Source of the DNA: DASSBG01 sp035699085 | GTDB taxonomy: Bacteria; Pseudomonadota; Gammaproteobacteria; Xanthomonadales; Rhodanobacteraceae | Direction of reading: 5' to 3' | Assembly (NCBI GenBank): GCA_035699085.1 | Contig: DASSBG010000047.1 | Location: 1-64,000 of the forward strand | Length of the DNA: 64,000 bases | Shown: positions 26,824-35,034 of the stretch, one piece after another | Layout: each line of letters starts with the position of its first letter | Numbering within the stretch: the first letter of the stretch is position 1 | Position numbers and translations under genes: made by a program | The notes under the pieces: generated by a model | Database searches by the model: none | What the model was told of the DNA's origin: nothing | What the model saw: the letters and a program-made list of their open reading frames with translations, nothing else

Positions 26824-27836
26824 TCATCGGTCTCGCGGGCACGGAACTGGGCGCAGACGAGCGTCGGTGGATCATGGCCGAGGCGGTCAGCGGCGTGATC
26901 CTGTTTACCCGCAACGTCGCGAGTCGCCGGCAGCTGGAGGATCTGGTGGGCGAGATCCGCACGCTGCGCGGCGATCGCTTCCTGGTCTGCATCGACCAGG
27001 AAGGCGGCCGGGTGCAGCGCATCCGCGGCGCCGAGTTCACCGACCTGCCGCCGCTGGCACGGCTGGGCGCGCTGCACCGTCGCGACCCGGCCGCCGCCAT
27101 CGCGCAGTGCGAGCAGCACGCCTGGCTGATGGCCAGCGAGATGCGCGCGCTGGGCATCGACCTCAGCTTTGCGCCGGTGGTCGACCTTGCCCGCGGCAAC
27201 CTGGCGATCGGTGATCGCGCGTTCGACGCCGATCCGGCGGTGGTCGGCGAACTGGCGCAGGCCTACGTGCGCGGCATGCACCTGGCTGGCATGGCGGCGA
27301 CCGCCAAGCATTTCCCCGGCCACGGCTCGGTACGCGAGGACACCCACGTCGACCTGGCGGTTGACCCGCGCCCGCTGGACGCTTTGCGCGAGGCCGACCT
27401 GCTGCCTTTCGCGGCCTGTTTCGCCGCCGGTGCCGAGGCGGTGATGCTGGCCCACGTGCGCTACCCCGCGGTGGACGCGCAGCCGGCCGGCTATTCGCGC
27501 GTCTGGATCGAGGACATCCTGCGCGGCGACTACGGTTTCGAGGGCGTGGTATTCAGCGACGACGTGGCGATGGCCGCGGCGGCACCGGCCGGTGCGCTCG
27601 GCGAACGCATCCATGCCCATCTCGACGCGGGCTGCGACCTGGTGCTGGTCTGCAAGGCCGAGTGGGGCGGGGCGGCGATCGAGGCCGTGAGCGGCCGCGC
27701 GCCGTGTACGGAGGAGCGGTTGGAAGCCCTGTACGGCGCCGCCGCCGCCCGCTGGGAGGACTATGTGGCCAACCCGCAGCGGGCGGCCTTCGTGGCCCAG
27801 TTGCGGCAGCTGGATGCGCAGGAGTCGCCGGCGTGA
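26817..27836 (+). CDS. nagZ: Beta-N-acetylhexosaminidase, peptidoglycan recycling
   Basis: 339 aa, glycoside hydrolase family 3. The family motif KHFPGHG (residues 164-170) and the catalytic Asp region VVFSDDVAMAAA are present, with VCIDQEGGRVQRI near residue 57. NagZ removes N-acetylglucosamine from 1,6-anhydro-muropeptides in the cytoplasm. It starts inside the CYTH gene (ATGCTGA overlap) and ends overlapping the next gene (GTGA), indicating a translationally coupled operon. Confidence 0.96.
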   Translation: MLIIGLAGTELGADERRWIMAEAVSGVILFTRNVASRRQLEDLVGEIRTLRGDRFLVCIDQEGGRVQRIRGAEFTDLPPLARLGALHRRDPAAAIAQCEQHAWLMASEMRALGIDLSFAPVVDLARGNLAIGDRAFDADPAVVGELAQAYVRGMHLAGMAATAKHFPGHGSVREDTHVDLAVDPRPLDALREADLLPFAACFAAGAEAVMLAHVRYPAVDAQPAGYSRVWIEDILRGDYGFEGVVFSDDVAMAAAAPAGALGERIHAHLDAGCDLVLVCKAEWGGAAIEAVSGRAPCTEERLEALYGAAAARWEDYVANPQRAAFVAQLRQLDAQESPA

Positions 27837-28384
27837 CGCCGCGACCGCCGCTGTCCGAAGTGCTGCAGCGTTCGGAGGTGCTGTTCGACCGCGAGCACCT
27901 GGCCCGCGAGATCACCCGCATGGGCCGCGAGATCGATGCGGCGCTGGCGGGCGAACGGGCGATCTTCGCCGTGGTGATGACCGGCGCGCTGGTGTTCGCG
28001 GGCGAGCTGGCGCTGGCAATCGGCAGCGACCTCGAGTTCGAATATGTCCACGCCACCCGCTACCGCGGCGCCACCGCCGGCGGCGAGCTGCAGTGGCTGC
28101 GCCGCCCGCAATTGCCGATGGACGGCCGCATCGTGCTGCTGGTGGATGACATTCTCGACGAAGGCCACACCCTGAAGGCGGTACGCGACGCCTGCCTCGG
28201 CCTGGGTGCGCGGCGGGTGCTGGTGGCCACCTTGTGCCGCAAGCAGCACGACCGCTGCGTCGACGGCATCGCGCCGGATTTCAACGGTGTGGTGGTACCC
28301 GACGCCTACGTCTACGGCTACGGCATGGACTACCACGAACAGGGCCGCAACCTGCCTGCCATCCACGCGCTGCGCGAGGGCTGA
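27833..28384 (+). CDS. Hypoxanthine-guanine phosphoribosyltransferase
   Basis: 183 aa. The PRPP-binding motif VLLVDDILDEGHTL and the purine-loop region DAYVYGYGMDYHEQGRNLP are typical of type I HGPRTases. GTG at 27833 is the start: it overlaps the nagZ stop and has GGAG about 9 bases upstream. The enzyme salvages hypoxanthine or guanine to IMP or GMP. The next gene probably releases hypoxanthine from methylthioinosine, so the two would form consecutive salvage steps. Confidence 0.92.
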   Translation: MTPRPPLSEVLQRSEVLFDREHLAREITRMGREIDAALAGERAIFAVVMTGALVFAGELALAIGSDLEFEYVHATRYRGATAGGELQWLRRPQLPMDGRIVLLVDDILDEGHTLKAVRDACLGLGARRVLVATLCRKQHDRCVDGIAPDFNGVVVPDAYVYGYGMDYHEQGRNLPAIHALREG

Positions 28385-29128
28385 GTGGACGCCATCGCGC
28401 TGGCGGTGATCGGCGGCAGCGGCCTGTACGCGCTGGACGCGCTGGAGCAGGTCGAGCAGCGTGAGGTCGAGACGCCCTGGGGCGCCCCGTCGGCGGCCAT
28501 CAGGATCGGGCGCCTGGGCAGTGGCCGGCTGGCCTTCCTGGCGCGTCACGGCGAGGGTCACGCCCTGGCGCCACACCGCATCAACTACCGCGCAAACCTC
28601 TGGGCGCTGCGCCAGCTCGGCGCGCGCCGCGTGCTGGGGATCAACTCGGTCGGCGGCATTCGCGCCGACCTCGGGCCGCGCAAGCTGGCGCTGCCCGACC
28701 AGCTGATCGACTACACGCACGGGCGCGCAGCCAGCTTCGACGGCGCGGGGGAAGGCATGGTGATGCACGCGGAATTCGCCGAGCCTTACAGCGAGGCGCT
28801 GCGCCAGCAGATCATCCGCGCTGCAGCGGCCAGCGCAACGGACATCGTCGCTGGCGGCTGCTACGGCGCGACCCAGGGCCCACGGCTCGAGACCCGCGCC
28901 GAAATCGAGCGGCTGCGCCGTGATGGCTGCGACATGGTGGGCATGACCGGCATGCCCGAGGCCGCGCTGGCCCGCGAGCTGGGGCTGGACTACGCGTGCC
29001 TTGCGCCGGTCGGAAACTGGGCGGCTGGCTGCGGCGACGACCAGCCGATCACCCTCGCTGAGGTCGTCGCGAATGTCGCCGCGGCCAGCCAGATGCTGCC
29101 ACCGCTGCTCCTCGCGATGATGGATTGA
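28385..29128 (+). CDS. mtnP: S-methyl-5'-thioinosine phosphorylase (MTAP/PNP-II family)
   Basis: 247 aa. Phosphorylase motifs are visible: VIGGSGLY, RHGEGHALAPHRINYRAN, and CYGATQGPRLETRAEI. The substrate region MTGMPEAALARELGLDYACLAPVGNWAAG, with NWAAG rather than an aspartate-containing site, favours the thioinosine-specific subgroup known from Pseudomonas over classic MTAP. The GTG start directly abuts the preceding TGA. The product hypoxanthine is a substrate for the upstream enzyme. Confidence 0.85.
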   Translation: MDAIALAVIGGSGLYALDALEQVEQREVETPWGAPSAAIRIGRLGSGRLAFLARHGEGHALAPHRINYRANLWALRQLGARRVLGINSVGGIRADLGPRKLALPDQLIDYTHGRAASFDGAGEGMVMHAEFAEPYSEALRQQIIRAAAASATDIVAGGCYGATQGPRLETRAEIERLRRDGCDMVGMTGMPEAALARELGLDYACLAPVGNWAAGCGDDQPITLAEVVANVAAASQMLPPLLLAMMD

Positions 29129-29176
29129 GGCCGGTCGGCGGGCTTTCCCCGTCCGTGCCGCCGCCAGCCAGCGCCA

Positions 29177-29202
29177 TTCAACGGGAAGGCCCTCCCGCTG
29201 AA
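29177..29202 (+). terminator. Hairpin after mtnP, weak terminator candidate
   Basis: TTCAACGGGA and TCCCGCTGAA form a 10-bp stem with one mismatch, followed by AATGCTTG rather than a T run. It may end the nagZ operon or structure the leader of the next cold-shock gene. The 190 bases between 29128 and 29319 show no convincing promoter. Confidence 0.3.
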
Positions 29203-29318
29203 AATGCTTGCGGAGAGGCGTGCGATGTGGCCATACTGCCACGTGCGCCTTGCCGGATCCGGGGAAGTTTGCGGGCCGTTCGGCGTACTTCGAGTCAATT
29301 GTTTAGGGGTTTTCCGCA

Positions 29319-29528
<210 letters not shown>

Positions 29529-29550
29529 GCGGACGCGATCGACGTCCTTG

Positions 29551-29588
29551 ATCGACCCCGCGTGGCCACCCGGCTGCGCGGGGTCGAT
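29551..29588 (+). terminator. Long hairpin after second cold-shock gene
   Basis: A perfect 12-bp stem ATCGACCCCGCG / CGCGGGGTCGAT with a 14-base loop lies 22 bases past the stop. It is followed by GCGTTTGTGG, so the T run is poor. It could act as a terminator or 3' stabiliser. Confidence 0.5.
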
Positions 29589-29620
29589 GCGTTTGTGGCT
29601 GGCGAAGCCGGGATGGCTGG

Positions 29621-29655
29621 GTGAGCGGTGAGCGGTGAGCGGTGAGCGGTGAGCG
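29621..29655. repeat. Heptamer array GTGAGCG x5
   Basis: Five exact tandem copies of GTGAGCG fill 35 bases with no spacers. A five-copy array of the reverse-complement unit (CGCTCAC) lies at 33331-33365, so the two face each other across 3.7 kb. Confidence 0.9.
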
Positions 29656-29782
29656 GGAAGAGCGTAGCGCAGTCATGCTTTCCGTTGGGGCCGGCTTCAG
29701 CGAATCCCCACGCCCCAATCCCGGTGCCTGGAGTAGTATTGAGTCGACGGCGCCGTGGCGCTGCAGCTTGACGGAGAGCGCA

Positions 29783-30076
29783 ATGTTCGAACTTGCAATG
29801 ATCGTCCTGGCCGTTTGCTGCCTGTGGCTGTTCGGCTGGCTGTTCGTGCTGGCGATGAAGCTTGTTTTCGGACTGATCGGCGGCCTCCTGGGTCTGCTCG
29901 GCGCGCTGGTCGGTGCAGTGGTCATGGTCGCAATCGGCCTGGCCTTCCTGCCGCTGCTGGCGCTGGCCCTGCTGCCGCTGGCCTTGCCCGTGCTGCTGGT
30001 CGTCGGCCTGGTCTGGCTGATCGTGCATCTGGCGCGCGGCCAGGCGGCACCGCCGGCACCCGCCAGCGGCCACTGA
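29783..30076 (+). CDS. Small hydrophobic membrane protein (97 aa)
   Basis: Almost entirely Leu/Val/Gly/Ala, with about three predicted membrane segments and no charged catalytic residues. The C-terminus is a short Pro/Ala tail. ATG 29783 has GGAGAG 5 bases upstream. No family is recognised. It is followed by DUF3014 and DUF6164 genes in the same direction, both also membrane-linked. Confidence 0.7.
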   Translation: MFELAMIVLAVCCLWLFGWLFVLAMKLVFGLIGGLLGLLGALVGAVVMVAIGLAFLPLLALALLPLALPVLLVVGLVWLIVHLARGQAAPPAPASGH

Positions 30077-30206
30077 GCCCGTCCTTCGCTGTCTTGGCGC
30101 ATTGGCCAGCGGATGAACTGACGGCCAGCCGCCCTCACGCTCAACTGAACGAATCGGGCGCTGGCGAGTCCAAGGCCTTGCCCCCGCCGGACGCCGAGGA
30201 CACGCC

Positions 30207-31082
30207 GTGAACAACCGCACCACGTGGATCGTATGCATCGTGCTCGTGCTGATCGCGCTCGGTTTCGGCGCATGGTGGTCACGGCAGGGGCCGACCATGC
30301 CGCGCGCAACGGCCCCCGGCGCGGATACCTCCGAGCTGGCCGCCGAAACGTCGGCGGCAGCACACATGCGGCATCCGATCCAGAGCGCTCGAACCACGCC
30401 CGCCCCCGCAGGCAGTGCCTGGCCCGCGCTGCCCAGCCTGGATGCCAGCGATGCGGGCGTGGTCAGCAGCCTCTCGAAGCTTGCCGGCCAGCGCAACCTC
30501 GACAATCTGCTGGTCAAGGGCAATCTGATCCAGCGGATCGTGGCGACGGTCGATGCGCTGCCACGCCAGAAGCTGGGCAAGAACCTGCTGCCGGTGCGCC
30601 GGCCGGTGGGCAACTTCACTGTCAAGCACGCCGATGGCACGACCGTCATCGACCCCACCAACTTTGCCCGCTACGAGCCCTACATGGCGGCCGTCAAGAG
30701 CGCCGATCCCGACACGCTGGTGTCGTGGTACGTGCACTACTACCCGCTGTTCCAGAAGGCTTATCGGCAGATGGGCTACCCCGACGCCTACTTCAACGAC
30801 CGGGTGGTGGAGGTAATTGACAATCTGTTGGCGACGCCCGAGCCCAACGGGCCGGTCGCGCTGACGCGCCCGGGGGTCAACTACCACTTCGCCAATCCGG
30901 CCTACCAGTCGCTGTCGGCGGGGCAGAAGATGCTGCTGCGCAGCGGTCCGGACAACGAGGCCGCAATCAAGGCCAAATTGCGCGCCATCCGGGCCGACCT
31001 GGTGGGCCGCAAGCTGCCGGCGGCGACGGCGTCCGCGCCGGCACCGGCGACATCGGCGGCCGCCGCCGCAAGCACGGACTGA
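30207..31082 (+). CDS. DUF3014 family membrane-anchored protein
   Basis: 291 aa. One N-terminal membrane segment (TTWIVCIVLVLIALGFGAWW) is followed by an Ala/Pro-rich linker to about residue 70. A conserved soluble domain follows: DNLLVKGNLIQRIVATVDALPR, NFARYEPYM, LVSWYVHYYPLFQKAY and GYPDAYFNDRVVEVIDNLL. This is the DUF3014 pattern. The tail is Ala-rich. It starts with GTG at 30207, with GAGGA upstream. Function unknown; probably periplasm-facing. Confidence 0.85.
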   Translation: MNNRTTWIVCIVLVLIALGFGAWWSRQGPTMPRATAPGADTSELAAETSAAAHMRHPIQSARTTPAPAGSAWPALPSLDASDAGVVSSLSKLAGQRNLDNLLVKGNLIQRIVATVDALPRQKLGKNLLPVRRPVGNFTVKHADGTTVIDPTNFARYEPYMAAVKSADPDTLVSWYVHYYPLFQKAYRQMGYPDAYFNDRVVEVIDNLLATPEPNGPVALTRPGVNYHFANPAYQSLSAGQKMLLRSGPDNEAAIKAKLRAIRADLVGRKLPAATASAPAPATSAAAAASTD

Positions 31083-31166
31083 CTCCCGGCAGCTGCTCGG
31101 CTGCGGGTGCGGCAACGGCCGCCAGGGCTGTTACGATCGCCTTTCCTGCCGCGCGACCGCCGATCC

Positions 31167-31535
31167 GTGACCCGACTGCTGCTCAACCTGCACGACGTGC
31201 CGCGCGACGAGGTCGACGAACTGACCGCGCTGCTGACCGAACACGGGATCGAATGCTATGAGACGCCTCCCAGCCGCTGGGGCGTCTCCTTCGGCGGCTT
31301 GTGGGTGCGGGAGGATGCCAAAATCGAACGCGCCCGCGAACTGATGGCCGGCTACCAGGCGGAGCGCAGCCAGCGCGTGCGCGACGAGGTTGCCGATGCA
31401 CGCGCCGCCGGCACCGCGGAGACGTTCTGGCGGTTGCTGCGACGCGAGCCGACGCGGGTGTTCTGGACCCTGGTCGGCATCGCATTCATCCTCGGCCTGC
31501 TGATCGTTTTGCCGGTCTATCTACTGGCTCGCTGA
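31167..31535 (+). CDS. DUF6164 family protein (122 aa)
   Basis: The soluble N-terminal part (LLLNLHDVPRDEVDELTALL, YETPPSRWGVSFGGLWV) fits DUF6164, a family found mainly in Xanthomonadales, and carries a ferredoxin-like alpha-beta pattern. One C-terminal membrane segment follows (VFWTLVGIAFILGLLIVLPVYLL). The start is GTG 31167. Function unknown; some relatives resemble DUF2007-type signal transducers. Confidence 0.8.
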   Translation: MTRLLLNLHDVPRDEVDELTALLTEHGIECYETPPSRWGVSFGGLWVREDAKIERARELMAGYQAERSQRVRDEVADARAAGTAETFWRLLRREPTRVFWTLVGIAFILGLLIVLPVYLLAR

Positions 31536-31562
31536 CGGGTGGCTCGCTCCCCCGAGGCGGGA

Positions 31563-32074
31563 ATGGGGAATAGGGAGGATGTGCTGGCTGCAGAGCAGCT
31601 GAGTGACGAGGAACTCGAAAGCCGGGCGAAAGCGGGCGACAGCAAGGCCGCTGCATTCCTGGCCGAGCGCCGGATAAAGCAGGTGGGACCTGCAGATGCA
31701 GTTACAGATGTCTGGAGCCTTGAGCCTGAGGTTGTCTCCAGCGGATCGCCGTTTGGCGGTTATTTCCATGCGCGCGTCAAAAAATTCGTCGCGACAATGG
31801 AAAATCCTGACGATCCGGGCACAGTGGCGAGGTTGGCTGCTTATTCGAGGATCGTCGGATATCAATGGGCTGCATCGCTTGGCGATACACGTGTCTCCAT
31901 GGTCAGCCCGTCACGCTGAAGGCAAGAGAAAATTACCAGCGAATGTGGGGACAGTCGTACGAGGCTTTTTCTGCAATGGATGAGTACAGTACGCTGCTAC
32001 TCATGGCGTTGCGACATGATCCCGGTCTTTTTCTCGATCGTCCGGATATGTGGCCAAAGTCGACAGACCACTGA
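31563..32074 (+). pseudogene. Truncated, frameshifted duplicate of the downstream Sel1-like gene
   Basis: The frame from 31563 reads EDVLAAEQLSDEELESRAKAGDSKAAAFLAER and SLEPEVVSSGSPFGGYFHARV, closely matching the middle of the protein at 32125 (EDVLAAKFLSDEQLKARADAGDAKAAAFLAER and LLQPEVVASGSPFGGYFYAR). It stops at 31917-31919. The match to the C-terminal part continues in another frame (HGQPVTLKARENYQ ... DRPDMWPK) to 32074. So a frameshift lies near 31885-31905, and the first roughly 145 residues with the membrane anchor are missing. Base composition is less GC-rich than the surroundings. Confidence 0.75.
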
Positions 32075-32124
32075 ATGGGATTGCCGATCCACGCAAGGGA
32101 TCTGGAGCAGGAAGAGTGTGGCTC

Positions 32125-33087
32125 ATGAATACGTATAGTTCGAGGCGAATGGGTATCGCATCAGCGATCGGCTTGGCATTGTTGCTCGCCATGGCGGTCT
32201 TGCTTTGGATCACGCTCCGCACGGATGCTGGCGACGGACCAGCGCGCGTCGCACCGGCCACATCCGGCGCCGCGACCGGCGTTGGCAACCCAAGCGGCAC
32301 GGCCGGCGGTGCCGCCAGGGCCGTTACCCCAACGCCGGCGATGGCTGCCAAGCGACCAGCCGCATCGGAGCCCCCGGCGGGAAATTTCGAGGAGCTGTTG
32401 GCCAGATACAGTCCGGCGCAGCAAAAGGTCTTGAAGGCGTCCTACGGGTCGTACGACGCTGAAATGATGAAGTTCAGCACGCCGGAACAACTGGCCTGGC
32501 TGAAACGTCGTGGTTTCCCCATGCCGGAAGACGTGTTGGCCGCGAAGTTTCTTAGCGACGAGCAACTGAAAGCCCGCGCGGATGCCGGCGATGCCAAGGC
32601 GGCCGCGTTTCTGGCCGAGCGCTGGATGCACAGGACGACAGGCAATCGAGAGGCTTTCGTGTCCGGTCCGGCATCCTTAGAGCTCGCGTTGCTGCAGCCT
32701 GAGGTTGTCGCCAGCGGATCACCATTCGGCGGTTATTTTTATGCGCGGGCTGAAGCCTTCAAGGCGCCCATGCAGCATCCGGACAACCCGCACATGGCCA
32801 AAATCGCCGCAGCGAGATCGAGGGTGGTGGGGCTTGCCTGGGCAGGGCTCCTTGGCGATGGTCGAGCCGACGGGCTTCCGTCCCGTGCCAGTGCGGCGAT
32901 GCTTGATTATTACCTGATCGGATCCATTCCTGAGAATAGAGGCCGCCTCGGCAAACTTTCAGGGACCAACGACTTCCGGGCGCTGATGGAATTTATCACG
33001 CTGTTGAAGGGTGCCGAGGGACATCATGATAAAGACCTGTTCGCATTTGTCAGAACCAACGACCCATGGCCGCGTTCCAAAAAATAG
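32125..33087 (+). CDS. Membrane-anchored protein with a Sel1-like segment, function unknown
   Basis: 320 aa. One N-terminal membrane segment (GIASAIGLALLLAMAVLLWITL) is followed by an Ala/Pro/Thr linker to about residue 80. The soluble domain contains ARYSPAQQKVLKASYGSYDAEMM, a Sel1-like stretch ARADAGDAKAAAFLAERWM, and SGSPFGGYFYARAEAF. No catalytic motif is seen. The region is less GC-rich than its neighbours and lies next to a broken copy of itself, so it looks like an accessory gene family. ATG 32125 is used; the ribosome site is weak. Confidence 0.65.
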   Translation: MNTYSSRRMGIASAIGLALLLAMAVLLWITLRTDAGDGPARVAPATSGAATGVGNPSGTAGGAARAVTPTPAMAAKRPAASEPPAGNFEELLARYSPAQQKVLKASYGSYDAEMMKFSTPEQLAWLKRRGFPMPEDVLAAKFLSDEQLKARADAGDAKAAAFLAERWMHRTTGNREAFVSGPASLELALLQPEVVASGSPFGGYFYARAEAFKAPMQHPDNPHMAKIAAARSRVVGLAWAGLLGDGRADGLPSRASAAMLDYYLIGSIPENRGRLGKLSGTNDFRALMEFITLLKGAEGHHDKDLFAFVRTNDPWPRSKK

Positions 33088-33228
33088 GAAAGGGGTCGGC
33101 AGCTGCAAAGCTGCCGACGCTCTTTGAGCCTGGCAAACGGCTCACAACCGGCTATTCGACGATTCCTGGTTGCGAGGGGCGGCCAGGCATGACCGGCGGT
33201 CGTGCCTGGGCCGCGCGGAGCGCGGAAA

Positions 33229-33273
33229 CCGGGATCTTCTTCAACGATTGCGACGGCTGGAAGAAGATTCCGG
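33229..33273. repeat. Inverted repeat element
   Basis: CCGGGATCTTCTTC and GAAGAAGATTCCGG form a 14-bp hairpin with one G-T type mismatch around a 17-base loop. Directly after it, CGGGTTCTGCC and GGCAGCCCGG make a second, bulged hairpin. Both lie in the 274-base gap 33088-33361 between convergent genes. The element may be mobile or repetitive, or a bidirectional terminator; no T run is present. Confidence 0.6.
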
Positions 33274-33330
33274 GTTCTGCCTTCGGCAGCCCGGAATGAC
33301 GCGCTGGTCGGCTCAACCGCTGACAGCTGA

Positions 33331-33365
33331 CGCTCACCGCTCACCGCTTACCGCTCACGGCTCAC
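33331..33365. repeat. Heptamer array CGCTCAC x5 (inverse of 29621 array)
   Basis: Five tandem heptamers: CGCTCAC, CGCTCAC, CGCTTAC, CGCTCAC, GGCTCAC. The unit is the reverse complement of GTGAGCG. The last copy overlaps the stop codon of the S10 peptidase gene at 33362-33364. Confidence 0.85.
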
Positions 33366-34879
33366 AGCCGATACACGTCCCGCATGACGTCGTGGCGTAG
33401 CGCGGCCTGGCTGGCGGCGCGGGCGTAGAACATGTGGCCGCCGGGATATTCCTTGACTTGCACGCGGTCGGGTTCGCCCATCGCCGGCATCTGGTCGACG
33501 ATCAGCACCGAGGCCATGAACGGGCAGGAGAGGTCGTCCCAGCCGTGTGCGATCAGCACGCGCAGGTTCGGGTCGTTGGCGACCGACTCGCGCAATTGCT
33601 TCACCGAGCCCTGGTCCGCGTCGTGGTCGTTGTGCCACAGCCGGTTCACCTCGTAACTGAGCGCGTTGTAGCGGCCGACGAATTTCCAGCCCACGGTCTG
33701 GGTGATGAAGTGCACCATGGCCGTGGTGGTCGGCGCGATGATGCCGTTGAGGATCGGGTCGCCGGTGCGCTGGTGCGGTGCGTAGGGGAACGGGTCCCAG
33801 GCGGTGACGTTGGAGTCGTAGCGGCTGCCGAGCTTGCCCTCGGCGCGGTAGACCTCGCGCAGGTAGGCCTGGGTGTCGATGCGGCCTCCCGAGCGCTTGA
33901 CGAACAGCGGGTCCAGCCCGGTGAGTTCGGTCACCTTCTTGATCATCGCGTCGGTGGCGGCCGGGTCGGAGCGACCCTTCATCAGGGTTTCGGCGTAGGT
34001 GCCGCGGGTGTAGGCGATGATCGACGCCATCGCCGACGGCGTCAGCTTGCCCTCGCGCTCGAGGCGCGCGGCGGCGATCGACGGCAGTGTCAACATCCAC
34101 GGCAGCGGCGACACGTAGCGGTCGGAATAGGCCGCCGGGTCGAGGTAGGGCGACAGCAGCACCACGCCATTCATCGCCACGCCGAGCTGCGTCTGCAGGT
34201 AGTCGGTAATGCGCGGTCCGCGGAAGCCGCCGTAGCTTTCGCCAACCAGGTACTTGCGCGCGGTCATGCGGCCGTTGTCGACCAGCCAGTCGTACATGAT
34301 GCGCGACAGGTACTTGATGTCGTTGTCCGTGCTGTAGAACAGCTTGGTCGCCTTCTTGTCGTCGACCAGGGCGCGGCTGAAGCCAGTGCCGATCGGGTCG
34401 ATGAAGACCAGGTCGGTGAAGTCCAGCCAGGTGCCGGGGTTGTCGTGCAGCGTGGCGGGATCGGACGGCGCGTCGCCTTCGACGCCGAAATCGACCTTCT
34501 TGGGCCCGATGGCGCCGAGGTTCAAAAAGACGGACGAGGCGCCGGGTCCGCCATTGAGGGCGAACGTCACCGGGCGGTGCTTGCCGGCGACGGTGTAGGC
34601 CGTGTACATCACCTGGCCGGTCATCGTGCCCTTGTCGTCGCGTACCGGCAGCCAGCCCACGGTGACGGTGTAGTGCAGGAGCTTGCCGTCGACATGCGTC
34701 GTCTGGCTGGCGTGGACCGGCTTGTCCGGGAAGGGCGGCAGGTGGAAGTCGCCGCCGTGGCCGGTTTTGTCCTTGCCGGCAGACGTCGGGTGCGTGCCAT
34801 GGTCGGCGCCCCAGGCGGGGGCGGCCATGCCCGCCAGCAGAAGCAGCGACAGGCCGAGTGAGTGCAGGACGATGCGCAT
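33362..34879 (-). CDS. Peptidase S10 family serine carboxypeptidase, copy 2
   Basis: 505 aa with a signal peptide (VLHSLGLSLLLLAGMAAPAWGA) and a His/Gly/Asp-rich linker. Motifs: LNGGPGASSVFLNLG, nucleophile GESYGG near residue 215, acid AHGWDDLSCPF near 446 and His in GGHMFY near 482. The catalytic triad is complete. It has the same domain plan as the protein at 7218-8825 but differs widely outside motifs, so the duplication is old. The predicted location is periplasmic or extracellular. The start at 34879 has only a weak ribosome site. It is divergent from the rhomboid gene. Confidence 0.9.
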   Translation of the reverse strand: MRIVLHSLGLSLLLLAGMAAPAWGADHGTHPTSAGKDKTGHGGDFHLPPFPDKPVHASQTTHVDGKLLHYTVTVGWLPVRDDKGTMTGQVMYTAYTVAGKHRPVTFALNGGPGASSVFLNLGAIGPKKVDFGVEGDAPSDPATLHDNPGTWLDFTDLVFIDPIGTGFSRALVDDKKATKLFYSTDNDIKYLSRIMYDWLVDNGRMTARKYLVGESYGGFRGPRITDYLQTQLGVAMNGVVLLSPYLDPAAYSDRYVSPLPWMLTLPSIAAARLEREGKLTPSAMASIIAYTRGTYAETLMKGRSDPAATDAMIKKVTELTGLDPLFVKRSGGRIDTQAYLREVYRAEGKLGSRYDSNVTAWDPFPYAPHQRTGDPILNGIIAPTTTAMVHFITQTVGWKFVGRYNALSYEVNRLWHNDHDADQGSVKQLRESVANDPNLRVLIAHGWDDLSCPFMASVLIVDQMPAMGEPDRVQVKEYPGGHMFYARAASQAALRHDVMRDVYRL

Positions 34880-35034
34880 CTGGCGTTCCGTGGCGTGCTG
34901 AAAGGCCCGAGCCTACCGGCTCACGGGCGCGGGCGCGTGTGCACAAAGGCATGGCGGCCGCCCGTGGATGCCGGCGGAGGCGGGCGGCGCTTCATGCCAT
35001 CATGGCGGCCAGACACCGCCGCGAGGAGCCGCCG

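Noticed and set aside
29621..29655. Possible CRISPR-like array
   Set aside because: Heptamers are tandem without spacers and there are no cas genes.
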